Shown: positions 4,888-10,917 of the stretch, piece by piece
Layout of the letters: each line of letters opens with the position of its first letter
How positions within the stretch are numbered: the first letter of the stretch is position 1
From: CBFGTA01 sp965651595
GTDB taxonomy: Bacteria > Actinomycetota > Actinomycetes > S36-B12 > UBA10799
DNA: 14,489 nt
NCBI GenBank assembly: GCA_965651595.1
Contig: CBFGTA010000056.1
Span: forward strand, 1 to 14,489
Reading direction: 5' to 3'
Made by a program: the position numbers and the translations under genes
The notes under the pieces: model-generated
What the model was told of the DNA's origin: nothing
Seen by the model: only the letters and a program-made list of their open reading frames with translations
Databases searched by the model: none

Positions 4888-7779
4888 CTACGACTTCTTC
4901 GTCGGAGCGGGCCGATCCTTCTCGCGCATCTCGTACGTTTCGATGATGTCCCCGACCTTGATGTCGTTGAAGTTTCCGAGGCTGATACCGCACTCGTAGC
5001 CCTCTCTGACCTCGGTAGCGTCGTCTTTGAACCGCCGCAACGAGTCAATCTTGAGCTTCTCGGCGACGACCGACCCGTCACGGATGAGCCGCGCATTCGT
5101 GTTGCGACGCACCGTGCCCTTCTGGACCAGACACCCGGCGATGGCGCCGACCTTGCTCGACTTGAACACGTCGCGCACTTCGGCGCTGCCGAGGGCGACC
5201 TCTTCGTAAATCGGCTTGAGCATCCCGGCCAGAGCCGACTCGACTTCTTCGATCGCCTCGTAGATCACCGTGTAGTAGCGAATATCGACGCCCTCGCGTT
5301 CGGCGAGGTCGCGGGCCTTGCCTTCTGGACGCACGTTGAAACCGACGATCACTGCATCGGAGGCAACCGCCAAGTTGACGTTCGTCTCGGTGATGGCGCC
5401 GACGCCTCGGTCGATGATGCGAATGCCCACTTCGTCGCTCACGTCGATCTTGAGCAGGGCGTCCTCAAGTGCCTCCACTGAACCCGAAACATCACCCTTG
5501 AGGATGAGGTTGAGTTCGCGGGACTCCCCATCGTCGAGTGACTTGAGGAAGTCTTCCAACGTCCGCCTTCCGCGACGCTTGGCTAGCTCGGCGTTGCGCT
5601 CGCGCGACTGCCGGGCCTGAGCGATCTGGCGCGCCTTGCGGTCTTCGTCGACGACCAGGAACGAATCGCCAGCCGACGGAACCGACGTGAGACCCAGAAC
5701 CAGCACTGGCCGCGACGGACCGGCCTCAGCAACCGAGTCGCCGTTCTCGTCGAGCATGGCCCGCACCCGCCCGAAAGCGCCGCCGCAGACGATGGAGTCA
5801 CCGGGGCGCAGCGTGCCGCGTTGCACGAGGACCGTCGCGACCGGCCCGCGCCCGCGGTCGAGGTGTGCCTCGATGGCGACACCTTGAGCATCCAGGTTGG
5901 GGTTGGCCGTCAAGTCGAGTGCCGCGTCGGCCGTCAGGATCAAAGAATCGAGCAACTCGTCGATTCCGACCGCATTGAGGGCAGAAACGTCGACGAACAT
6001 TGTGTCGCCGCCGTACTCCTCGGCCACGAGCCCGTACTCGGTCAGCTGTCCGCGGACCTTCTGCGGGTCGGCGCCTTCTTTGTCGACCTTGTTGACGGCC
6101 ACAACGATCGGCACGTCTGCCGCCTGGGCGTGGTTGAGTGCCTCGATGGTTTGAGGCTTGACGCCGTCGTCAGCGGCCACGACCAGGATGGCGATGTCGG
6201 TGACTTTGGCGCCGCGGGCACGCATGGCGGTGAACGCTTCGTGACCGGGCGTGTCGATGAACGTGATTGCCCGAGCTTCGTCGGTGTCGGGGTGGGCAAT
6301 AACCTGGTAGGCGCCGATGTGCTGGGTAATGCCGCCAGCCTCACGGTCAACCACCCGCGTGTTGCGGATCGCGTCGAGCAGTTTCGTTTTGCCGTGGTCG
6401 ACGTGACCCATGACGGTCACGACCGGAGCCCTGGGAGCGAGGTCATCCTCGTCCGAGTCCGTGTCACCAATGTGCAGGTCGAACGACTCCAGCAGCTCCC
6501 GATCTTCGTCTTCGGGCGACACCACGCGAACGTCGTACTTGAGTTCTGCGCCGAGCAGCGCGAGAGTGTCTTCGTTGACTGATTCGGTGGCCGTGACCAT
6601 CTCGCCGAGCTTGAACAGGACCGCCACCAGTGCGGCCGGATCCACACCGATCTTCTCGGCGAACTCTGTCAGCGACGCGCCCCGCCGTAAGGTGATCGTC
6701 TGACCGTCACCGACGGGAATCTTGACCCCACCGATGGTGGGTGCGGCCATGTTGTCGAATTCTTGACGCTTGGCGCGCTTGGACTTGCGTCCGCGACCGG
6801 GGCGCGGTCCCCCGCGTCCACCGAAACCGCCGCGACCGCCGCCGGGGCCTCCCCTGCCGGGTGGCCCTCCGCGGCCAGCTGGGCCTCCGGGTCCTCCTCC
6901 GGGAGCACCTCCGGGAGCACCGAAACCGCCGCGACCGGCCGGGGCACCAGCCCCGCCGGGACTCGACGAATACCCGCCGCCGGGACGCCCGCCGGTTCGG
7001 GGCGGACCGCCGGGACGACCGCCGCCGCTTCCGAAGCCTGGCCTACCACTACCGCCACCGCCGCCAGGACGGCCACGACCGCTCGGGGCCGCCGGACGCA
7101 TCGGCCGAGGCGGCATCATTCCGGGATTGGGTCGAGGAGCGCCAGGTACGCCGGGAACGGAAGGGCGCTGCATGCCGGAACTACCGCCCGAGCTGTAAGG
7201 GTTGTTGCCGGGGCGGGGGCCAGCTGGCTTCATGCCGGAGGTGGTGCCGAACGGGTTGTTGCCCGGGCGGGGACCCGATGGCTTAGGGCCAGCTGAGGTG
7301 GGCGCATCGCTGGCCGGGGTGGCCGCGGGCTTCGCGGAGTCAGCCGCCGGTGATTGTGGTGCGCCCGATGCCGGGGTGGACGGTGCCGATGCAGCAGCGG
7401 CGGCCGGTGCTGGCGCGGCCACTGCATCGCCGGGTTCGCTCGGCTTCGTCGGCGTAGGCGTGGCGCTAGACACGGGTGTGGCGTTCGAGGCGGGCGTCGC
7501 CTTCGGAGCAGGAGTCGCCTTCGAAGCGGGAGTATCCGCTTCAGTTTCGGCCGCAGGCGCCTGCTTCGCTGGGGCTTTCTTGGCTGCCGACTTCTGAGCT
7601 GGGGCAGCGGCGCCCTCGGGCGGTTGGGGGAAGGCGTCGCGCAACTTGCGTTGGACGGGAGCCTCAATCGTCGACGAGGCTGACTTGACGAATTCGCCGA
7701 GTTCGGCCAGCTTCGCCAAAGCTGTCTTGCTATCGATTCCCAGTTCTTTTGCCAACTGGTGTACCCGGACCTTAGACAC
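4888..7779 (-). CDS. infB: Translation initiation factor IF-2
   Basis: IF2 is the GTPase that brings fMet-tRNA to the 30S subunit and promotes subunit joining. The 963-residue product has an IF2_N module (1-50), a long disordered region (about 51-340), a second IF2_N-like segment (about 345-400), and the G domain with GHVDHGKT (458-465), DTPGH (509-513) and NKVD (563-566). Beta-barrel and C-terminal tRNA-binding domains follow. The disordered part contains five tandem hexapeptides (82-111), twin GPRPGNNP motifs (169-176 and 187-194) and a Gly/Arg/Pro-rich block (about 234-330), all in keeping with actinobacterial IF2. The start is the GTG 7777-7779 with GGAG 4 nt upstream. An 8-nt spacer separates that site from ... 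a 7-bp stem at 7793-7815 whose near arm ends 5 nt before the GGAG. It follows ylxR by 91 nt and precedes rbfA by 112 nt. Confidence 0.97.
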   Translation of the reverse strand: MSKVRVHQLAKELGIDSKTALAKLAELGEFVKSASSTIEAPVQRKLRDAFPQPPEGAAAPAQKSAAKKAPAKQAPAAETEADTPASKATPAPKATPASNATPVSSATPTPTKPSEPGDAVAAPAPAAAAASAPSTPASGAPQSPAADSAKPAATPASDAPTSAGPKPSGPRPGNNPFGTTSGMKPAGPRPGNNPYSSGGSSGMQRPSVPGVPGAPRPNPGMMPPRPMRPAAPSGRGRPGGGGGSGRPGFGSGGGRPGGPPRTGGRPGGGYSSSPGGAGAPAGRGGFGAPGGAPGGGPGGPAGRGGPPGRGGPGGGRGGFGGRGGPRPGRGRKSKRAKRQEFDNMAAPTIGGVKIPVGDGQTITLRRGASLTEFAEKIGVDPAALVAVLFKLGEMVTATESVNEDTLALLGAELKYDVRVVSPEDEDRELLESFDLHIGDTDSDEDDLAPRAPVVTVMGHVDHGKTKLLDAIRNTRVVDREAGGITQHIGAYQVIAHPDTDEARAITFIDTPGHEAFTAMRARGAKVTDIAILVVAADDGVKPQTIEALNHAQAADVPIVVAVNKVDKEGADPQKVRGQLTEYGLVAEEYGGDTMFVDVSALNAVGIDELLDSLILTADAALDLTANPNLDAQGVAIEAHLDRGRGPVATVLVQRGTLRPGDSIVCGGAFGRVRAMLDENGDSVAEAGPSRPVLVLGLTSVPSAGDSFLVVDEDRKARQIAQARQSRERNAELAKRRGRRTLEDFLKSLDDGESRELNLILKGDVSGSVEALEDALLKIDVSDEVGIRIIDRGVGAITETNVNLAVASDAVIVGFNVRPEGKARDLAEREGVDIRYYTVIYEAIEEVESALAGMLKPIYEEVALGSAEVRDVFKSSKVGAIAGCLVQKGTVRRNTNARLIRDGSVVAEKLKIDSLRRFKDDATEVREGYECGISLGNFNDIKVGDIIETYEMREKDRPAPTKKS
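7447..7536 (-). repeat. Five 18-bp tandem units inside infB encoding a Thr-Pro hexapeptide
   Basis: Residues 82-111 of IF2 read DTPASK, ATPAPK, ATPASN, ATPVSS, ATPTPT: five in-phase hexapeptides with an invariant Thr-Pro. At DNA level the 18-bp units are imperfect, so the array is old or under relaxed constraint. It lies in the disordered linker and copy number is likely to vary between relatives. Confidence 0.75.
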
Positions 7780-7792
7780 TTCACTCCGTCCT

Positions 7793-7815
7793 GGTCCGGG
7801 CGTGGAGTCCGGACC
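7793..7815 (-). promoter_or_regulatory. Stem-loop in the infB leader
   Basis: GGTCCGG (7793-7799) and CCGGACC (7809-7815) form a perfect 7-bp stem with a 9-nt loop. Its downstream end is 5 nt before the GGAG ribosome-binding site (7784-7787) of infB. It could modulate access of ribosomes to infB or be a remnant processing site. No U-run follows. Function is not known. Confidence 0.4.
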
Positions 7816-7828
7816 TTAGTGATCTGTG

Positions 7829-7840
7829 GATGACGTCATC
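7829..7840. promoter_or_regulatory. 12-bp perfect palindrome between ylxR and infB
   Basis: GATGACGTCATC is a perfect 12-bp palindrome in the 91-nt gap between the ylxR stop and the infB start. Two-fold symmetry of this kind suits a homodimeric DNA-binding protein. It has no loop, so it is a poor RNA hairpin. I see no well-matched -10 element beside it, and no regulator can be named. Confidence 0.3.
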
Positions 7841-7870
7841 GCTGCGCACTCATCGAGTACTCATTCCACT

Positions 7871-8269
7871 TCACATCTCCTTTGGTGAGCTCTGGCGAGC
7901 TTCCCTCGTTTGCCCGAACTCTTCGAGCAAATCAGTTGAGCGTTCCGAGTCGAGCCGCAAGGCCCGCTTCAAGACGCCGCGGCGCAACACGATGCGCCAA
8001 CAATCTGTCCCATTGTGCACGTAGGCCCCGCGGCCGCCAAGCCGCAGTGCCGAATCGACCCGATAGGCGGTGGTGTCAGCCACGATCCGCACCAGCTGCG
8101 ATTGCGGTTCGCGTCGCCGACATGCCAGGCACATTCGGATGGGTTCGATTCGCTCGCAGTCGTTGGTTAGACGAGGCGCCCCCGCCACCTCGTGGGGGTC
8201 GGGTTCCTCTGCTCGCGCGTGCACTAGGGAGCAGTCTAGACCATCCATTCCGCCGCTGGCGTGGCGCAT
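7871..8269 (-). CDS. ylxR: YlxR family (DUF448) nucleic-acid-binding protein
   Basis: YlxR is a small basic protein encoded between nusA and infB in many Gram-positive bacteria. It is reported to bind RNA or DNA and in some species to influence transcription or RNase P, but its role is not settled. The conserved core runs from PIRMCLACRRREP (about 43-55) through LVRIV and GRGAYVH (78-84) to RALRL near residue 105. The start is uncertain: the ATG at 8269, an ATG at 8248, and GTGs at 8224 and 8188 are all in frame, none with a strong Shine-Dalgarno site. Relatives usually begin close to the RMCLAC motif, so the true protein may be shorter than the 132 residues given here, perhaps near 105. The two Cys in CLAC recur in the family. 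Confidence 0.85.
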   Translation of the reverse strand: MRHASGGMDGLDCSLVHARAEEPDPHEVAGAPRLTNDCERIEPIRMCLACRRREPQSQLVRIVADTTAYRVDSALRLGGRGAYVHNGTDCWRIVLRRGVLKRALRLDSERSTDLLEEFGQTREARQSSPKEM

Positions 8270-8354
8270 TGCTGCCCCGGAAGTGACAATGCCGACCGGA
8301 GATGCGAACTTTCGATGCGAAGGCTTGCCGGGTCGGGTCGCCGGCGGGGGGGGG

Positions 8355-9317
8355 CTAGTCGACCGGGGCTGCGTCGGAGGCGATGTCGATGCGACAGCCG
8401 GTCAACCGTGCCGCCAGCCGCGCGTTCTGGCCGTCGCGGCCGATCGCGAGGGAGAGTTGGAAGTCAGGAACCACGACTTGAACCGAGTTGGTTTCCTCGT
8501 CGACGAGTTTGGAGCCCACCACGCGCGCCGGCGACAAGGCGTTGGCGACGTACTGGGCGCGGTCCTCATCCCAGTCGACGATGTCAATCTTCTCCCCTTG
8601 TAGCTCGTGAGTTACTGCGCGCACGCGTTGACCCATCGGCCCGATGCACGAGCCTTTGGCGTTCACGCCGGCGACGTGCGAGCGGACTGCTATCTTCGTG
8701 CGAAAACCGGCCTCGCGGGCGACCGACACGATTTCGACAGTGCCATCGCTGACTTCGGGGCACTCGAACTTGAAAAGTTCCCGCACCAGGTCCGGGTGGG
8801 TGCGGCTCAGGACAACTTTGATGCCTTTCGGGTCGCGCTTCACGCTCCATAGGTAGGCCTTAATGCGCAGCCCGTGGGTGTACTCCTCACCCTGCACCTG
8901 TTCCGACGGCGGAATGACGCCCTCGACGGGGCCGAGATCGACGAACACCATACGAGGGTCGCGGCCCTGCTGGATCGTTCCCGCCACGACTGTCCCCACT
9001 CGGCGCGAGAACTGCTCGTACTCGGTGAGTGAACTCGCCTCCCGCAGCATGTCCCGCAGGACGCTACGGGCTGTTGCTGCGGCGATGCGACCGAACTGGG
9101 CTGGGGTGTCGTCGAACTCTGGCCCGGCCGCGTCGTCTTTGGCCCAGACGCTGACGCGACCGGACTCCAAATCGAGCCGGACGGTGGCGTGGTCCCGGTG
9201 CCCGGGCGTCTGGCGATACGCAGCCAGCAACGCAGCCTCGATACTGGTCCGCACTCGGGCGAAGTCGAGGCCTTGATCGTTGGCGAGCGCTCGCAGAGCG
9301 GAAATGTCAATGTCCAT
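8355..9317 (-). CDS. nusA: Transcription termination/antitermination factor NusA
   Basis: NusA binds RNA polymerase and nascent RNA to modulate pausing, termination and rRNA antitermination. The 320-residue product has the polymerase-binding N-terminal domain (about 1-105), an S1 domain (about 108-172, with GPVEGVIPPSEQ), KH1 (around GPMGQRVRAV, 226-235, then GEKIDIVDWDED) and KH2 (LAIGRDGQNARLAARLTG, about 290-307). It lacks the acidic C-terminal repeats of E. coli NusA, as normal for actinobacteria. I start at the ATG 9315-9317 (MDIDISALRAL), with AGGTGA 7 nt upstream; the open frame continues upstream but there overlays rimP. The start overlaps the 3' end of rimP by 11 nt, which indicates coupling. 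Nine consecutive C residues follow directly after its TAG stop. Confidence 0.96.
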   Translation of the reverse strand: MDIDISALRALANDQGLDFARVRTSIEAALLAAYRQTPGHRDHATVRLDLESGRVSVWAKDDAAGPEFDDTPAQFGRIAAATARSVLRDMLREASSLTEYEQFSRRVGTVVAGTIQQGRDPRMVFVDLGPVEGVIPPSEQVQGEEYTHGLRIKAYLWSVKRDPKGIKVVLSRTHPDLVRELFKFECPEVSDGTVEIVSVAREAGFRTKIAVRSHVAGVNAKGSCIGPMGQRVRAVTHELQGEKIDIVDWDEDRAQYVANALSPARVVGSKLVDEETNSVQVVVPDFQLSLAIGRDGQNARLAARLTGCRIDIASDAAPVD

Positions 9318-9846
9318 CGTCGTCACCTGTCCGAAGTCGTCCCCGAAAGTCGAGCTCCACTGTCGCCGACTCGATTGCGGCGGCCGTGAGTGTCTGATGT
9401 TCTTGACCATCGGCACCCGAATCCGCATCTACCGGCCTCACTGTGACGGTGAAGTCCTCGGCATCACCGTCGACTGCCACCACTGTCCCGAGCAGTTGCA
9501 ATTGCTCGGCGCGATCGGGTCGGTATTTGACGTTCACGCGGCGGCCGATTGCGCGGCGCCAGTGGCGCGCTAGGCACAAATCGGCGGTTGCTCCACGGGT
9601 GGTCACTTCCAGGACGTAGGGCTTCTCGCCCATCACGGTCGATACGTCGAGCGCAGCGGACAGCTCGCGCGAAATCTCGGCGATGGTGTCGAGGGGCAGA
9701 TCGAATTCGGCGTCCACGGTGACGGTGACGATGCTGCGCTTGCCAGCGGGGCGCACGGTGATGTCCTCGACGACGGCCTGCGCTGGCGCGGCGGCCTCCT
9801 CGGCGAGGCGCCGCAACTCGATCGATGAAGGTTTCACCACGGACAT
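9307..9846 (-). CDS. rimP: Ribosome maturation factor RimP
   Basis: RimP assists 30S assembly around the S12 region. The 179-residue product follows the YhbC/RimP pattern: an N-terminal domain with VVEDITVRPAGKRSIVTVTVD, then ISRELSAALD, the conserved YVLEVTTRG segment leading into LARHWRRAIGRRVNV, and a C-terminal SH3-like domain (LLGTVVAVDGDAEDFTVTV). I start at the ATG 9844-9846 (MSVVKPSSIEL) because GGAG (9853-9856) lies exactly 6 nt upstream. Two ATGs at 9852 and 9858 and a GTG at 9849 are in frame but fit that site worse, and a far-upstream extension would overlay the divergent gene. It is the first gene of the minus-strand chain. Confidence 0.94.
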   Translation of the reverse strand: MSVVKPSSIELRRLAEEAAAPAQAVVEDITVRPAGKRSIVTVTVDAEFDLPLDTIAEISRELSAALDVSTVMGEKPYVLEVTTRGATADLCLARHWRRAIGRRVNVKYRPDRAEQLQLLGTVVAVDGDAEDFTVTVRPVDADSGADGQEHQTLTAAAIESATVELDFRGRLRTGDDDGH

Positions 9847-9852
9847 CACCAT

Positions 9853-9856
9853 CTCC
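9853..9856 (-). promoter_or_regulatory. Shine-Dalgarno site deciding the rimP start
   Basis: Minus-strand GGAG stands 6 nt from the ATG at 9846 and inside or too close to the other in-frame candidates (9849, 9852, 9858). It therefore selects 9846 as the start. Confidence 0.6.
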
Positions 9857-9929
9857 ATATGCAGTTGTGGACTCGGACCTGAGGACTGTTCGGAACGACT
9901 TGTCGTAGGACGACTCGGCGTTGGGGTGA

Positions 9930-9959
9930 ACACTACGGTATCCGGTGGCGTGTCGTCTT
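9930..9959 (-). promoter_or_regulatory. Candidate promoter of the rimP-led operon
   Basis: On the minus strand TAGTGT (9935-9930) fits TANNNT, with AAGACG (9959-9954) 18 nt upstream sharing the central GAC of a -35 element. Transcription would start near 9923, giving a leader of about 77 nt to the rimP ATG. It overlaps the upstream part of the oppositely directed promoter for the lipoprotein gene. An overlapping TACCGT (9940-9935) is an alternative -10. Confidence 0.35.
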
Positions 9960-9966
9960 GGATGAG

Positions 9967-9972
9967 TAGTCT
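9967..9972 (+). promoter_or_regulatory. Candidate -10 element for a leaderless transcript
   Basis: TAGTCT (TANNNT) ends 6 nt before the GTG at 9979, so the expected transcription start coincides with the first base of that start codon. There is no Shine-Dalgarno site. This is the typical geometry of leaderless genes in actinobacteria. The -35 region is weak. Confidence 0.4.
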
Positions 9973-9978
9973 GTCAGT

Positions 9979-10446
9979 GTGCAGCCGCCCCCACTTGCCC
10001 GTGCGCGCGTGTCGAGGCGCAGAGTGCTCCAGGCGGCGGTGGCGGTGCCGTTGGTGGGCGTGAGTGGCTGTGGTTGGCTGGGTCGACCGATTGGCCCAGA
10101 ACAGCGAGTGATCGCCCTGACGCTGGCTTCGGAAATGCACCTGATCGCCCTCTACACCGCAGCCCTCGACCAGGGCTGGGGCCCGCGGGGACTACTCGAA
10201 GAGGTCGTCGCGAACCATCGCGAGCACGTTCAGGCCTTGCGCTCTTCTCAAGCTCCGCCAATCGACCACAGCGTCGTGGGTGATGGCATCAGCCTCACGA
10301 CAGCTTCACTGGCTATCGCCGAACAGGTCGCCGCACATCAGCGGGTTGCGGCTGCCCTGCAGATGGAGGACCCAGCGGCCATCGAGGTCCTCGCGCGCAT
10401 AGCAGCGTCGGAAGCCTCGCATGCCCAGGCCTGGAGGTCCCGATGA
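9979..10446 (+). CDS. Predicted Tat-exported ferritin-like lipoprotein
   Basis: The 155-residue product starts with a twin-arginine signal (SRRRVL, residues 12-17), a hydrophobic stretch AAVAVPLVGV, and a lipobox VSGC with Cys31 as the predicted lipidation site. The mature part looks like a four-helix ferritin-like bundle with possible metal ligands one helix apart: E52 (ASEMHLIALY), H80 and H83 (NHREH), E115 (LAIAEQVAAH) and E145-x-x-H148 (SEASHAQAW). Function is unknown; metal or redox chemistry at the outer membrane face would be inference. The GTG start has no Shine-Dalgarno site but sits one helical turn after a -10-like TAGTCT, so the mRNA is probably leaderless. It is divergent from rimP and followed immediately by a second ferritin-like gene. 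By memory this matches the Rv2843/Rv2844 position in Mycobacterium tuberculosis. Confidence 0.75.
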   Translation: MQPPPLARARVSRRRVLQAAVAVPLVGVSGCGWLGRPIGPEQRVIALTLASEMHLIALYTAALDQGWGPRGLLEEVVANHREHVQALRSSQAPPIDHSVVGDGISLTTASLAIAEQVAAHQRVAAALQMEDPAAIEVLARIAASEASHAQAWRSR

Positions 10447-10468
10447 GTGGTGGTTCCAATGAGTGGTG
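10443..10468 (+). repeat. Short direct repeat at the junction of the two ferritin-like genes
   Basis: ATGAGTGGTG occurs at 10443-10452 and again at 10459-10468, 16 bp apart. The first copy forms an ATGA overlap with the upstream stop and lies 5 nt after GGAGG, the ideal spacing, but leads into only eight codons (MSGGSNEW) before TGA at 10467-10469. The second copy is in the frame of the real gene. A 16-bp duplication of the start region is the simplest reading. Confidence 0.65.
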
Positions 10469-10890
10469 ACACAGCCGCGGCCGGGGCGCTGACTCGCACG
10501 CTCGAAGGCGTCTATGCGGCGGTCTATGTCTATGGCTTGGTCGGCGCGCACGTCAGTGGTGACCAGTTGGCTCTGGCTCGATCGAGTCTCGACGAATACC
10601 TGCGCACCCAGCAGTGGTTGATGGATCAGCTGGCGAACCTGAAGCAACCCATCCCTGCGGCAGCGCCAGCGTATGTGCCTCAACGTCCTGTGACGACGTC
10701 CGATTCGGCGCGAGACGCGGCTGCCCGGGTGGACAACGATATGAGCGGCATGTGGTCGGCGCTCGCCGCCGCAAGCACTCCTGCACCCCGCCTGTACTGC
10801 CTCGAACAGGCCCAACTTTGTGCTGAGCGGGCGATTCGGTGGGGCGCGCCGGTCCAAGCGTTCCCCGGCGGGGGCATCTGGCGCAACTGA
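10447..10890 (+). CDS. DUF4439-type ferritin-like protein
   Basis: The 147-residue product resembles the DUF4439 ferritin-like family: an opening helix with EGVYAAVYVYGLVGAH (20-35), a second helix SSLDEYLRTQQWLMDQL, a middle Tyr/Pro linker (YVPQRPV), and a closing helix ending in RWGAPVQAFPGG (131-142). No signal peptide is visible, so it should be cytoplasmic, unlike its neighbour. The usual His/Arg-rich ligand stretch of helix 2 is replaced by LDEYLRTQQ, so metal binding may be lost. The GTG given lies directly after the neighbour's TGA, with GGAGG (10433-10437) 9 nt upstream. An in-frame ATG at 10459 is an alternative start. A duplicated ATGAGTGGTG at this junction complicates the choice. 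It converges on proS with 27 nt between stop codons. Function unknown. Confidence 0.75.
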   Translation: MVVPMSGDTAAAGALTRTLEGVYAAVYVYGLVGAHVSGDQLALARSSLDEYLRTQQWLMDQLANLKQPIPAAAPAYVPQRPVTTSDSARDAAARVDNDMSGMWSALAAASTPAPRLYCLEQAQLCAERAIRWGAPVQAFPGGGIWRN

Positions 10891-10917
10891 GACCGGGCCG
10901 GTAGTCGGCGCGGGCGG

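Noticed and set aside
5821..6582. Long plus-strand open frame opposite infB (253 codons), and similar ones at 2562-3281, 6741-7296 and 1603-2205
   Set aside because: They lie fully antisense to strongly conserved genes, have compositions expected from reversed GC-rich codons, and show no recognisable motifs.
6790..7080. Gly/Pro/Arg-rich block in infB as a separate repeat or foreign insertion
   Set aside because: It is continuous with the IF2 frame and this composition is normal for actinobacterial IF2 linkers.
9847..10140. Long N-terminal extension of RimP
   Set aside because: It would overlay the divergent promoter region and the lipoprotein gene, and GGAG at 9853-9856 fixes the start at 9846.
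10891..10917. Bidirectional terminator between the DUF4439-type gene and proS
   Set aside because: The 27 bases are GC-rich but contain no convincing hairpin with a T-run on either strand.
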